Of a stretch of 64,000 nucleotides of DNA, positions 1-12,300 are shown in pieces. The notes beneath the pieces are model-generated. The model saw only the letters and a list, made by a program, of their open reading frames with translations. It had not been told where the DNA came from and did no database searches. The first letter of the stretch is position 1, and every line of letters begins with the position of its first letter. The position numbers and the translations under genes were made by a program. The stretch lies in the NCBI RefSeq assembly GCF_037126465.1, contig NC_088202.1, forward strand, positions 89,012,160 through 89,076,159, written 5' to 3'. Source of the DNA: Ornithodoros turicata (taxonomy: Eukaryota > Arthropoda > Arachnida > Ixodida > Argasidae).

Positions 1-861
1 TGGGCACCTTGCCTGCACTTAGGCTATGACAGCAGAGGTGCTACCACTATTGGAAGCCGCTACAAAAGGCTCAAGCAGCGTCAGTCGGCTGTAGGCACAA
101 CTGCCACGGATGCAACACCGAGTTCAGTGTCATCAATTCTAGCCTCACCAGGCACTGAAGTCTTTCCACTATATAATTAGGAATTATCCTATGATATTTA
201 TGTCATTTCAGTCTAAGTTGATGACATTAACCAACAAATTTCAGAGCCTTTTGATGCTGATGCCCTTTCTGATGACATGCCAAATACGAGTACAAAGGTA
301 TATGCCCCTGAGCACCTGCATTGTGGTCATTGTATTTCACTAACATTGGACTAAAGTGACCATATTTTCAGGATCCTTGAAGTGACAACCACAGTGTATG
401 TGTGTGTGTGCTGGGTACAATACTTCTGTAGTTTTGACATCTGCCGATATTTCCAATGTTCACATCCTGTTTGCAGAGACATTGTGTTTTTTCTTGTTTT
501 TCCTATACAGATATCACAAGGGTGTACGAGACATCCGGAAGATCGTTAATAACTACTGATGGACTACCACCTCATGTTATTTTCTTTTTCTTTGCGCAGG
601 TTGCCAAACTGGATTGGCATGTGCTGACATCAGAAGGATGGAAGAAGAGCTTGTGCACCACAGTGCAGAAACTTGCCAGCTTAGAGACGCTGCAAAGGCA
701 ACAAAATTCACAGAGGAGGCACTGCAAAGTGACGTACACTGAACTACCGTCATTTCTGGCCCTCATGCAAGTATTCAATATTTTGGAACAACACGTGCAG
801 CAAACCTGTGCCAACACCTTAACAAGTTTTTAAGAAATCATGGAGTTCCTCAAGCGCCTAA
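1..861. other. Unassigned left flank, possibly part of the transposon relic that follows
   Basis: I recognise no domain here. A 125-codon open frame runs at 456-833 on the + strand, and several pyrimidine-AG sites precede open stretches (before 476 and 600), so it could be intron-broken coding sequence. It sits directly upstream of a transposase relic and may belong to the same element. No function is assigned. Confidence 0.25.
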
Positions 862-1150
862 GGCTACGGATTTGTATGCAAGGGCTCTCTTTACGTTCCA
901 CCGTTCACCAGGGGAAAGCGTCCATTGAGTGCTAATGAAGTTGAGCACACGAAACAGCTGGCAAACGTCCGGATTCATGTTGAAAGAGTGATCGGACTGG
1001 TTAGGAACAAGTACATGATTTTGAAACGTTGTCGACCGGGCATTGAGGGTATTGAGGGCATCTAAGGATGGTAAATCACCAATCGACAAAATTGCTGTCG
1101 TGTGCTATGCTCTGACGAATCTGTGTAACTCAGTGGTGCCTAGAGATTAA
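862..1150 (+). pseudogene. DDE superfamily (DDE_Tnp_4-like) transposase, C-terminal relic
   Basis: Translation from 862 gives the end of a DDE_Tnp_4-type transposase: an [15 protein letters not shown] stretch, then E-V-E-H-T-K-Q-L-A and [10 protein letters not shown], the conserved block around the last catalytic Glu in PIF/Harbinger and THAP-associated transposases. The frame breaks near 1060 and resumes from 1077 (K-S-P-I-D-K-I-A ... C-Y-A-L-T-N-L-C-N) to a stop at 1148-1150. An in-frame stop precedes 862. The earlier part of the catalytic domain is not recognisable, so this is a broken, truncated copy. The family is known from motif recall; the break is seen directly. Confidence 0.6.
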
Positions 1151-2335
1151 TCTGGACATTGTTGCTCGTACTCTCAAATCTTGCTAGCTGGACACACAAT
1201 TTGCGACTGTTTCGCTTGGAAATAATTATGCGGTGATGAATACAACAGGAGCGTACTGAATAAAGCTGTTGAATTCGACATGCCCACGTAAGTCTGAAAC
1301 GCTGCGTCAGCCTTTTGGGCTTGAGGAGAAAGTGAATGTCCAAATTGCACAGTTACTTCCTTTTTTAGACGACATCACCAACGGTTGACCATGTCATCAT
1401 TCGGTAGTGACGGTCACTCAGAACATGTGAAAATAGGGTGGCTGGTCGTAAAATAGTTAGCTGGCAACTAACATTCAGGTTTAACTCTAGAATGGTATGG
1501 ATCGACAATCTTAGCCGGTTCCACATTGAAAACGTGGAATTTGCAATATAGAAAAGAGTGGAAAGTTGAAGTTGAAATTCTGGCGTCAGCACCTTTTTCC
1601 TGAGTGGTTCGAGTGAGTGCTATTCTTATTTTGACGTTAACAGACTTTTCTTGTAATAATATGCTGTCTTGAACTCTATGTGTGATGAAATGGTTTTTAT
1701 GATTTGGCACCAATAAAGTCTGCATTGCCAACATATCGTACGTATTCGCCATTGACTTAATGCATGATGCATAATACACTCACAAACATCTGCTGCAACA
1801 TAAGGCTTTAAGAGGGCATACCAGCTCTTCGTCCCGATGTATTTCCTGTGGAACAGTTTTTATGCTTTTTCTCGGTAACCACCGCGCAGATTTTGACGCG
1901 GGTAGTTTCATCATAAAGAGGAAGACGAGGTGGAGATATTTACACTACTAGATTTCTCATACATGTCGTATGTATTTTACGGCGACGCCACGGATGCGAA
2001 AAAAATACACAATTTTTCTCCTCCCTCTTTGAACAGGTTTTATTAAACTTCTATAGCCATTTCAAAAAAAACTTTCCATTTACTTTCTCTGGAAATATTT
2101 CAGGAATCGATAGACATGAAATTTATATGTCTACCACTTTCCGTTTTTATAAAAAAAAAGCATGAAACGTGAGTACGGATAAATACCGTCTCAAAGCCCC
2201 GTAAACCGCGTCATTTTGTGTCGCCCTCTAGCGCGTGCGTATGCGGCGCGCACGCGCACCATAGTGGTGGCTGTTACGAATGGTGTGGGAGTGTGGATGC
2301 TCAACCTACTTTCGAGTTGGGTTGTGCGCTTGGTC
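1151..2335. other. No gene recognised
   Basis: This holds an AATAAA at about 1712 that could be the old poly(A) signal of the transposase relic, A/T-rich runs near 2140-2160, and a short GC-rich alternating purine/pyrimidine stretch at 2225-2260. No coding or RNA feature is supported. Confidence 0.4.
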
Positions 2336-2655
2336 TGAGGAGGAGGAGGAGGAGGAGTGTCGTTGGGAGGAACCCGAGAGGTCTGCCTGCCTGATTAGGC
2401 GGCATGTTTCTCGGGAAGGGAAAGGTGGTGGAGAGGAGGAGAGGAAAGGGTGAAGTGGAAGACCGAGCGGAATCCGCTCGGGGGGAGGATAGCTGCGTCC
2501 ATGGGCCGACTTCAGGGGAACTGTGCCGGCATACGCCTATTACACATCTGAGGGAAACCCAGGAAAAACCCCAGACGGCACAGCCGGCCCGCGGATTCGA
2601 ACCGCAGACCTCCCAGTCTCCAAGCGCACGCGTTACCGCTGCGCCACCGGAGCTG
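2336..2655 (-). repeat. tRNA-derived SINE, family A, with (TCC)n tail
   Basis: Read on the minus strand from about 2655, the copy starts with a tRNA-like head containing an A-box (GTGGCGCAGCGG) and a B-box (GGTTCGAATCC), i.e. an internal RNA polymerase III promoter. The shared body motif GGGGTTTTTCCTGGG follows, then a distinctive 3' part, and the copy ends in a TCC repeat at 2336-2357. Related copies lie at 46111, 47640, 56373 and 58697. Some open frames here are artefacts of this repeat. Confidence 0.7.
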
Positions 2656-2939
2656 GTGCGCTTGGTCTCGCTGCGATGGCTCGAGGATTTTGTGTACGGA
2701 AAGCATAAGCGGAAGAAGATGCTCATGGCGGATTTAGGTCGCACAGGTATTCGTGTTCAACGGTCTGGAAATTCATCTGTTGAAGGTGCAAATGAATTAT
2801 GTAATGTTGCATGTTTGAGTGAAAGTCCTCCTGATATTAGCGCGTGTTCCGCTTCGACGAGTTCGGATCTCGTATCCATTAATGCTGACGCTATATAATT
2901 TTTCGAGCTGTTGTTTCTGATCCGGCCCTTCCTGTTGAT

Positions 2940-3420
2940 GTTGGCGATAAAACTCAAACTGATACCTTCGTGCTTGACGGGCGACGTATTGTCGAGATTG
3001 AGCATTCATCTTTGCAAGCTTTGTCTGTACATAGTCCATTTGGTTGTGGCCTGGGTGATATGTACGTCATATCGGTACAACGGCGAGGTCTCTGTAGTTT
3101 TTTTGTGGTTGAAGTACAAGATGTGTCTCAGGGAAGATGTTGTCTCGACGGAGAAATCACCTGGACAGCTTGTCCAACAGCGCCTAGACGTGAATTCGGC
3201 AGCTGTAAGCGGAATTGTGTCCATAGGTTCTGGTTTCTCTGGTCTTTCTGAGTTTGTTGGTGCTCTCGATATACCCTGTATGGCTAGTGGCACATACAGT
3301 GCGTATCAGAAGAGCGTTGCGAAGGCAATCGACAAAACCGCTTGGGAAGAAATGAGAAAAGCAGGCCTTGAGGAAGCTCGTTTAGCTAGCGTGAACCTGT
3401 GGACGCCCATAGTTCACAGC
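2940..3420 (+). pseudogene. MULE / Mutator-like transposase-domain relic
   Basis: Two overlapping frames together give the N-terminal Mutator-like domain common in arthropod MULE proteins. From about 2970 one frame reads G-R-R-I-V-E-I then F-G-C-G-L-G-D-M-Y-V-I-S and R-R-G-L-C-S-F-F-V-V-E. Near 3120-3135 the sense shifts to another frame, with S-T-E-K-S-P-G-Q, V-N-S-A-A-V-S-G-I-V-S-I-G-S-G-F, D-I-P-C-M-A-S and A-W-E-E-M-R-K-A-G. No catalytic core follows. The frameshift and truncation mark it as a dead fragment. The family call is from motif recall. Confidence 0.55.
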
Positions 3421-4752
3421 GCCCAGCCGATCAGTTCACAGTTCCAGGCGATTTGCATCCTCCTCCTTGGAAAATATACAGATGACCCCTATGGACGACA
3501 GTTGCTATGCACATGTATACTTGTCTGTTGCCTACAATAAACCATAAGTTGTACTGTATATGTGTTGCTGAACTTTCTCGATGGCTGCGGGGGTTAGAGT
3601 ACATAACATTGTGTTAGTATAGTGGTTTGGTATTCAATGTTGCATGAGAGGGAGAATGCAGTGTGCCGCAAATAGTCACATTTTGCTACTCCGGCAATGA
3701 GGGTTCGCAGGTTATAATAGGCCGTACAGACTCACCAATTTCCACATAATTACGAGCACATGCACAAAGCCACAATTTTTTTCACGTAAAGTCAGAGATA
3801 ACAGAACTGCAGATAGCAATCAGTATTTCAGATCTAACGCTGCAATCTGTTAGTTTACATGCGTGTATTACAATGTCGAAAGCAATGTTGGAAGCTCATA
3901 TATTCCACCACCACATTCTCTCTCTTTATGTGTGTGTGTCAAAGTTCATTTCCTTACTCACGATAAACAACAAATAAGAAACCACACCCAGTTACTCTGG
4001 AAAGAAAAGAGCACTGGGGAAAAGGCCCCTGAAGTAAACGCCGCACGAAACCTAGCGATCGGCACGAATATCAAACGCGTGCATTATGCAAGCTGTTCGG
4101 AATCTAACCTCAGTATCTCAATTGTATGTAGCGCAGCAATGTGATGTATGACTTGTGAGAAATCATAATCAATAAGCATTTTCCAATGCCTGATACGCCT
4201 AAGTTGCTGTTAACTATTCTTTAATTACTGTATATTATTTTACTGTTTGTTGCAATTTTCGTCTTATCCCCTTATTTTTACCCACTGGTTGAATTGTCCA
4301 ATGAGCAACCGTCCGCACCCCCACTGACGATCCCACTTTCTTTTACGATTCACACTTCTGGATTAGAAATTAATCTTCCAACTTGGGAAGTGAAGAAATT
4401 AATCTTCCACCTTGAAGCGCTTCCCTTGTCATTAGAGGGTATTTCCACGGACATTTTCCCTCGAACGAAACGACCAATCCGAGTGCTAATTACAATTATA
4501 ACAAGAAATACCGCATTGTAGAGGCGGTATCTTTATGAGCACAAGAAAACAAGATGTAGGCACCAGCATGCTTGGAAAGTTGCAGTAGCTGTTCCTCAGT
4601 ACGTAATGTTGGGCTCTTTCCAATGATATCCGCCACCAACGCCTTTTTTGTACAGCTAGGACTTGCGAAAAGTAAATGCCCTCTGCAGGGATACAACTAC
4701 TTTGGCCATTCCAGACCCAGGCTTGTTCATCTCTTCTTTCATTAGTTGCAGG
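3421..4752. other. No gene recognised
   Basis: There are scattered short frames only and a short (TG)n near 3930. I see no domain, tRNA or repeat end that can be supported. Confidence 0.4.
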
Positions 4753-4867
4753 CATAGGTCGGCGCGATCATGATCGCGGCAGCCTTGCCAGTGCTTCGTG
4801 ATTGCACTCATGATCGCGATCATCAGGCTTTGATAAGGCATTGCGATCATGATTGCGCCGACCTATG
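4753..4867. mobile_element. 115-bp hAT-type MITE with perfect 8-bp target-site duplication
   Basis: The element begins CATAGGTCGGCGC and ends with its inverted complement. The inverted repeats run about 25 bp with one mismatch (GCGATCATGATCGC versus GCAATCATGATCGC). GTTGCAGG lies on both sides (4745-4752 and 4868-4875), a perfect 8-bp duplication. An 8-bp duplication is characteristic of the hAT superfamily. It is too short to encode a transposase, so it is non-autonomous. Confidence 0.85.
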
Positions 4868-7690
4868 GTTGCAGGTGTGTCTCGATAATTTTAACAAATG
4901 AATAAAAGTACGAGGCTTCACTGATGCATAGTCTGGAAGAACCCCGTCATAAACATTGGGGAGTGAGGCCAACATCCCTCCATGAAGGGAGTGCACGCAA
5001 TAGGAAATCATCATGCACAACAGACATCCGTTCTGCTTTGGTACAGCTTGCACATATTTGCTTTACTTGTTTCACTTTACTACGCCCCTCGCTTCGATTT
5101 TGGAGGAGCAGCTGACTATATTTGTGTGCACAAACTCTGCTTTTGACGATGTACGAATAGCAGAAAACACTTGTATGTTATAGGAGGTAGTGATGACTCC
5201 ATTCGATCTGCCACTCAGAACAGAAAGTCGCGGCGTTCTATCGAGCTATCTATCCAATGCTTCTATCGGGGCGTCTTCATTTGTTCCAAAACGAGAAACC
5301 GTTTATGAGAGTCACTGACACGATTGAAATTTTCTATTCGCTTGACCCGAACTCATCGCACATCATGATCATCAATAAGGCCCGATACCAATAGCACAAG
5401 AAGTGCGAGTTGCGTAGCAGCGGTTGTACGTGAGCAAAGAAAGGAAAGAAGAAAGAATACTTGAAAAAGAGGGAACCAATGAGAAAAGAAGGGGAACAGA
5501 AAGACAGGAGTGTTACGTAAATGAGACAGACGGACCGAGGCTCCAGATGACTAACCCCAACAAACTTTAATCAACAAGTGCCCAGAATCCCAACTCGAGC
5601 CAGGCGCCGCGCGCTCATCGCAATCCCATGCACCTGGCCGCCCATCGTCCTCCTCTAAGTTATGCAACGAGGAGTACATAGAACAGAGAAGGAATCAGTG
5701 TGGGCGACAGCGGAAATATGGACGTACAATAAAAAACGAGAAAAAGAAGAGCAAAAATAGCGTCCTTCCCAACGCCATTGCGCCATACCGTAGTTCTCGT
5801 GGCTAAAGGCAACCATAATACGACTTATGCGAATTACATATTCGAAGGCTAATCACGTACTCAAGCGCTGATAAGACACCGCCGGAAATAAGCAAATGGC
5901 GCGCCGTTGTAGCAGTTGGCGTTTGGTCACTCACAGAGCCTATCGCGATGTTCCAGATAACGTCGCTACAAGTAGATGCAAAACGCAAGGTTGCTTTCTT
6001 AGCGGTGAGGAAACATTAGGAAAAGTTATCGAAGTGTTATTTTTTACGACTTTATTGCTGTCGGACTGTATCTCATTCCCATATCATAATGGCCCACAAC
6101 GCATGAAACTAATGGCAAGGTTCGCAGGAAACATTCAGGCACAATCAGCATTCGTATGAACATCTGGTTCCATACGAATAAAACTACGTTACATATAAAA
6201 TTGATCTTTGTTATTTCTCCGCTCGACTTCAACGAGCCTCCGTTGAAAATTTTATTTTGCTGTCACATCAGTCACTGGCTTGGCCTTGTTAGGCGCATTA
6301 CCCCTATGAATATATCAAACGCGACAGCAGATTCAAAACACGGATACAGGGAGGACACAGGGCACAGAAAAGAAAACACCAAATCAACAAGCCTACCTCC
6401 TTTGCCATAAGCACAATAGAGGGGATGCTGACGTGCATCCCCGGAACACTAATTTGTTCAACCTCAAGTATCTCTCGTGTCAGTCTGCTCTCACATGTAT
6501 AAGTGACATCACGTTCCTGAACCAGCAGAACACAATTCGTACAACGCAACGCCAACCACCTGTGTTTTCCCACCTTCTACATTTCGACGTCCTGGGTCCT
6601 TGTAAACGACGTCGTCTGCATGGGCGTACTGAGAGGGGGCACGGCCCCCTTTGCCCCCTCTCGGTACGCCCATGTAGAAAAGTTTCACGTTAAGCTCCAA
6701 AGTCACTTGTGAAAATAGTGTGCTCTTTAGTAATAGGTCTTCATGATTATTCTCAGATGTTCTAATATGAACTTCTGACCACGCGCGGAGTCCGCAGCGT
6801 CCTGTCCAGAAAAAGAGGGGGGGGGGGTTGCACGCTTTGACCCCTGTGGCAGGACTTTGCCCCCCTTAGAAAAAATCCTGGGAACGCTCATGTTTGTCTG
6901 CATACTCAAAATATGGATGTTATGTTTGTAATCGCGAATTCCGCTGGTCGTGTTCGTGCAGCGCAGTTCAGTGTACCGGTGTGGGTTGAGTGTAGAAACG
7001 AACATAGAGTGAACGGAACGATCAATGAAACGCGGCGCACATTGCACTGAAGCGACAACTGTAACATGCACACTCCAGTCAGTGTAAGATTTTGTACACT
7101 ACAACTACCAGACACAGTTGACTTGCGACGTAAAGCCCGGAATTATTAATTAAAAACTACCGCTGGAATTCGCCATAGACACTCCACTGATATTTGGCTC
7201 CTGTTGCTGGACTTGCACAAATCAGTTAGTTTGAGGGCTGGAAGCACGAGACACGGAAGAACAAAAAAATCTCTCTGATGATTTTTTTTTTCTTCCGTGT
7301 CTCCGGTTCCAGCCCGCAGTGTGCACCAGCTTGTCTGCGCTCTCACTTCTGTCACCTAGTTTGTGTGGAGCCGAAAAGCCCACCTTGTGAGCAATCTCAT
7401 CCGTTACGAATAACGAAGATGAGATTTCTCGATAAGATCGTCTTTGTTCTTTCATGATGCCGACCTCCGATTGGCACGTTACAGCTTGAATTCGATAAAT
7501 GCAGACTGGTGATAACAGTGGCGATACTATCTGTTATCACGAGTTACTAGTTAGATTGATATGCTGATTCATGGATCTTGATGGAGGTTGTGAAATATCG
7601 CGAAAATTAGCAATTTCATATCCTTGTCAGTATGATCAGAACCTGTATGCACGAGCCGGAATAAAGGTAGAAAACCTGGAAAACAGCAGC
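4868..7690. other. Intergenic region upstream of EST-A; no gene recognised
   Basis: No coding domain is recognised in 2.8 kb. It contains an inverted repeat at 6619-6674, and near 6820-6895 a G-run and a GGGGG-rich stretch that resembles a transposon end. Distal promoter elements of EST-A would lie at its right end, but I cannot identify them. Confidence 0.4.
6619..6674. repeat. Foldback hairpin, 23-bp arms
   Basis: CATGGGCGTAC(T)GAGAGGGG at 6619 onward is repeated inverted at 6652-6674. The 23-bp arms differ by one mismatch and enclose a 10-nt C-rich loop. It is probably a palindromic transposon relic. Confidence 0.6.
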
Positions 7691-7694
7691 GGAT

Positions 7695-7705
7695 TGTTCA
7701 GTCGG
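7695..7705 (+). promoter_or_regulatory. Initiator-like motif upstream of EST-A
   Basis: GTTCAGTCGGC surrounds a TCAGT sequence, matching the arthropod initiator consensus, with the putative +1 A at 7700, 63 bases before the ATG. The core CAGTCG also occurs 62 bases upstream of EST-B and about 72 upstream of EST-C. An AATAAAGG at about -40 is a poor TATA candidate. A possible 47-nt leader intron (donor GGG|GTGAGAT at 7714, acceptor TTTGCAG ending 7760) lies between this motif and the start codon. Confidence 0.35.
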
Positions 7706-7762
7706 CTCTCGGGGTGAGATCCGCGTGGAGCACGGAGCGCTGCCATTTTCCTCTTTGCAGTC

Positions 7763-9339
7763 ATGGGTACCTACCTGCTAACAACATTCGCGTTGTTTGT
7801 GTTTTGTGCGTCCGTTTTATTCCATTGCAGCGCTGCAGTTCAAGACCAGTTAAATGTTCGGACGGAAAACGGACTTGTGGAAGGGCAAAGGATTACGTAC
7901 AACAGCAAAGAATTGGACGTATTCTACGGCATCCCATACGCTAAACCACCCGTCGGTGACCTCAGGTTTGAAAAACCACAGCCGCCAACATCGTGGACTG
8001 GAACTTTGAAAGCCACGCGTAAGCCAACTGCATGTCGACAAATCGATCTAGTTTTTGCCGAGAACATTACATTTAGTTATCAAAACTCATCCGAAGACTG
8101 TCTGTACCTGAACGTCATCAAGCCAGCGTGCTCAAATGGGACGACCTGCGAAGGACGTCTGCCTGTCATGGTTTTCATTCACGGCGGGGCGTTTCAGTGG
8201 GGAGATTCCAACTTAGTTTTCTACGATGGAAGGAACTTCGTGGCTACATCGGATGTTATATTTGTATCGTTCAACTACAGAGTTGGAGTGTTCGGCTTTT
8301 TGTCGACGGAAACTGAAGAACTTCCTGGCAATCTAGGACTCTGGGATCAAAACCTCGCACTGAAATGGGTGAAGAACAACATAGGTCACTTTGGGGGAGA
8401 CCCAGAGGAGATCACTCTATGCGGACAAAGTGCAGGAGGAATATCCGTCGGCATGCATGCCCTTTCGGCTCACAGCAAAGGTCTGTTCAAGAGGATTATC
8501 ATGCAGAGTGGTACAGCGCTCTCAGGAATACTGTCGCAATCGTACAAAAGTGTAGGCAAATTAGTGACCCTCGCAGGGTCGCTCGGCTGCTATCAAAATG
8601 ATAAGAGTTGGAACGAGCAGGTGTCAAACATTTTGCACTGCCTAAAATCTCTAGACGGAGGACAAATCATCGACGCATTGAAAACCCAAAGGTACGCAGC
8701 CCAGATATTTGTGCCTGTGACCGGCGACGATTTCCTCCCAGATGAGCCGCGCAAGATGGATCCTCTCGTGGTGAGATCTGCGCAAGTGTTTGCAGGGACC
8801 AACCCAAATGAAGCGGCTTTGATACTCAGAACCATTCGCTACATTCTGCCTGGGTTCCTGGAAGCCATAACTTGGGATTATCGAACCGGCGTTGCTCTCG
8901 CTGCCAGTACACTTGCTGGTCTGTCTCTAAGTGAGAGCAGAAAAATTGTTCACAGTTACTTCGGCGATCATGATGTCAAACACAGCAAAAAACAAGTGAT
9001 AGATACTATTGCGGAAATAATTGGTGACGTCGTTTTCCAGTGTCCTACACATTTCTATCTGCTGGCTGCTTCAGCACAAGGAATTGACTCATATAGGTAC
9101 ATGTTTGCGCACAGGTCCTCTTACAGCCTATGGCCCAAGTCAGTAGGTGTCACGCATGCAGACGAGTTGCCATACACATTGGGTTCTTTGCCCCATATAA
9201 AAGAAAGACTGCAGACACTATCCCCTGAGGAAGCCTACCTGGCGAAATTATTCGGTGTGTCCAATTTTACCTACACGGCGGACGAAGACCACTTCATGGG
9301 CGAGATTATTGGCATCTGGAAGTCCTTCATGCTTAATGG
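7763..9339 (+). CDS. EST-A exon 1 (catalytic domain)
   Basis: This exon carries codons 1-525 plus two bases of codon 526. It ends in G-G before the donor GTGAGT at 9340. If the donor is not used, the frame stops at once (GGG TGA). N-glycosylation sequons are visible at Asn101, 108, 125 and 501. The ATG is preceded directly by a good acceptor-like TTTGCAG-TC, so a leader intron may end at 7760. Confidence 0.9.
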
Positions 9340-12300
9340 GTGAGTACGAGGCCCGCTTTATTATGTATTCCCAGCACCGTGTTACAGTACCCAACACAAA
9401 TAACGACATACATGACCGCCGTGTTGAACGCGGAAAACATTACGCGGTATTTGCAGGCGTCATTAACAGCCGAGGCAAAATAATAATTATGTAGGTTAAT
9501 AACCATTCTTTCAGTGCGAGACTGCGAGTGTTTTGTTGTAGCAGGAATATTTGACGCATTCACCTGACTGGGACCGCATGGACACTTGCTTGTGTGTAAT
9601 AACCTTTATTTGGAACAACTCCTGATCCCTGCCACGATCGCACATGCACGTGTCTGCGTTGTTCTGTAAAGGTCTCAAAGCTAGCTAGTATAATACGTTG
9701 AACTAACCAGCGGTAGATGAGGTGAATTATCCACCCTAGTGGGTTTCTCAGCACTGTCCTCCTATTTGAAAATTTGGGGCTTCGGGCTAATTCATTATCC
9801 AAGCTAGAAAAACCCGAAAACACTCAAAAATATTCACTGAAAAACATAGGACAAAACTGCAACAATAGATCTAAATATGGAAAGGCACTTTTGAAAAGCC
9901 AAGGTTCCAGTATATCGAACCGCAATGACGCGTGGGTGATTAAATAGCTTGAATTTCTATACCGGTCGAAAACAAGATGACGTGATTGACCTTTTCGAGA
10001 TTTTTCTTATGCTATCACCTTGACGCAAAACAACGAGACAAACACAGCACCAGTGGGACGAAAATAAGACATAATCCTGCTGTTTTTTCGTCGCTGTCCG
10101 TTTCTCAAACTCTGTTTCGTCCCAGAGTGCTTAGCGTCGCTTTGACCTGTGGGAATTTACTAATACGAAAGAAACGGGTGTCCTCCAAACTGTTCCGATT
10201 TCTGCCCCACCGGTCCATTGTCCACGACGTGTCAAGGTCAGAGAAAGCGAAATGGGAATGATTATTCTTCGTTCCCCCGTTCAGCAAGCGCCCAGGATGC
10301 AATGCGTGCGCAAAGAGCACTGGGATTTTCTGAACTCGTGTATTCGGTGTTGCTATACGTTGGAACATGGTGACGTGACCCAGTTCCAAGAATACGGAGG
10401 AACTCGCGCGGAGTATGCTCTTTGAATGACATCGTTTCGTGTTCAAGACGCTCGCTAGAAGCAAAATAATTTCATATTTGGATATCGTGAGCTACGTTCT
10501 TTCACTGGGCATAATAATTGGAGAATGTTATCGCCCTGTTTTGTGCCCCTTTAGGAGCATAGCGGAATAGCGAAAGATAAATTTTGTGAAATTACGTAAA
10601 CGTGAATGCCGCTGCGAACGCGTCAACATGAGATGTGGGCTTCCAGTTATGAATTTGAGTCAATGAAAAGTTCACTTGTTTCTCGGGATGCCACCTAGAG
10701 CACATAAAACGTTATCTATGGCTAGTCAAGAGAACATAGTTTCACCGTTTCACCATATGTAGTCAAATGCCGTGATGCCAACAAGACATTCATGCCAAAT
10801 AATCCATAGAAGTGCCTTGCCTTGACAAATATGAAAAAATGAGAGACAGAGAGAGAGAGAGAGAAGGAAGTAATGTATTTTGTTTGTTTTTTTACTACAG
10901 GAATTGGTCTGCGTGATAATGGTGCGCGGAGCCGTAAACATGCAGCTACTACACACGATGTTCATTTTACGACACTAAATTGCCTAGAAAAAAAATATAT
11001 ATATATATATGTGACGACAAACCAGACTTGTGCGTAACGCGTTACTAGTAATTGCGTTACTTGTAATCAATTACCTTTATGAGTAATTTTTAGAGTAATC
11101 AGTTACTTTACTGTCAAAGTAATTTTTCGAGTAATCAATTACTTTTCTGAGTAATCGATTACTCAGTAATTGATTACTTTTCCGGTAGAGATTAACTCAT
11201 CTTTCAGATGTTCTGCCCCAAGTCAAGACCCTGGTGCAGTGAGCCTTTTTTGGACCGTTCTACTATACCAAGCGGAGGTCATTGTAATAAGGTTATGGAA
11301 TTTCAGGGTCTCTCTCCCTAATCTCTTACTACACCAGTGTGGTGGTACCATTGTGGTAGCCTTGGAGGTGTAGTGAGTCATGGGAAGATCCACGCAATGC
11401 TCTTCCACAATCGGGTCAACGTCTTCCCAGGCGATACATACAGTAGACGTACAGATCTACTTGTCCTGCGCGTTTTTTTGTTTTTCGTGTTATTTGAGTT
11501 GTTCCGCTGTTTAACGATTTCTTTCTTTCTCTCCCCCCCCCCCCTCTGAGGCACACAAAGACGGGTATAATTAGCGTGAATGCAGAGTAACGACCGGAGT
11601 AACGCGTTACTTTTCTACTCGTTACTCAATTACATTTGGAGTCCAGTAATTGGTAACGGTAATCAGTTACTTTTTCCGTACAAGTAACGGTAACGGTAAT
11701 CAATTACTTTTTTCGAGTAACGGGCACAAGTCTGCGACAAACAGAGAACGTTCGTTCCCGATGGAGTTGCTTCGAATTAGTGTCCATGCGCGCGCCCGCC
11801 CCGCGCCTCTTCTTTCATATGTCACACTCCCCCCCTCCAAGGTTAGCACACATGGGTGGATGGTATCGGCGCAGTTTACAAATGTTCACGATGTCCGTAG
11901 CTCTTCCGAGAGGCTGCACAGGACGGTCGATTTCGTAGTTCACCGGTGAAGCTTTGTGTATGATTGTGTATGGACCCTCCATGACTGGCGCAAGTTTCCC
12001 TCTGTTGGCCTGCCATGGCGTCTCGTAGAGAACATGATCACCAGGGCTGAACTCAGTGGGAATGAACCTCTTGTCATATAGCACCTTGTTTTTGTTGTGG
12101 TAGGCCAAGGAGTTCGAGACGGCTTTCCGTCGTGCCTCTTCTAGCGGCTCCAATGGCTGAGAAAGAGGTGGCTGGTATGAAGGAAATCCAAAAAGCAGGT
12201 AGCTCGGGGCGAACGCGGTGACCTCGTGTGGGGTGCGGTTGTACTCGTCCATGACCTCCGTCAACAATTCCGGACATGGCGTTCGCGGTCTCTCATTGAT

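Noticed and set aside
2404..2898. 164-codon open frame on + strand
   Set aside because: It runs across an antisense tRNA-derived SINE with no protein domain; low-complexity GC-rich sequence keeps it open.
7763..9343. EST-A, EST-B and EST-C as single-exon 526-residue genes
   Set aside because: Each stop is created by an unspliced GT donor. The conserved C-terminal esterase block and its Cys are found in downstream exons with matching phase.
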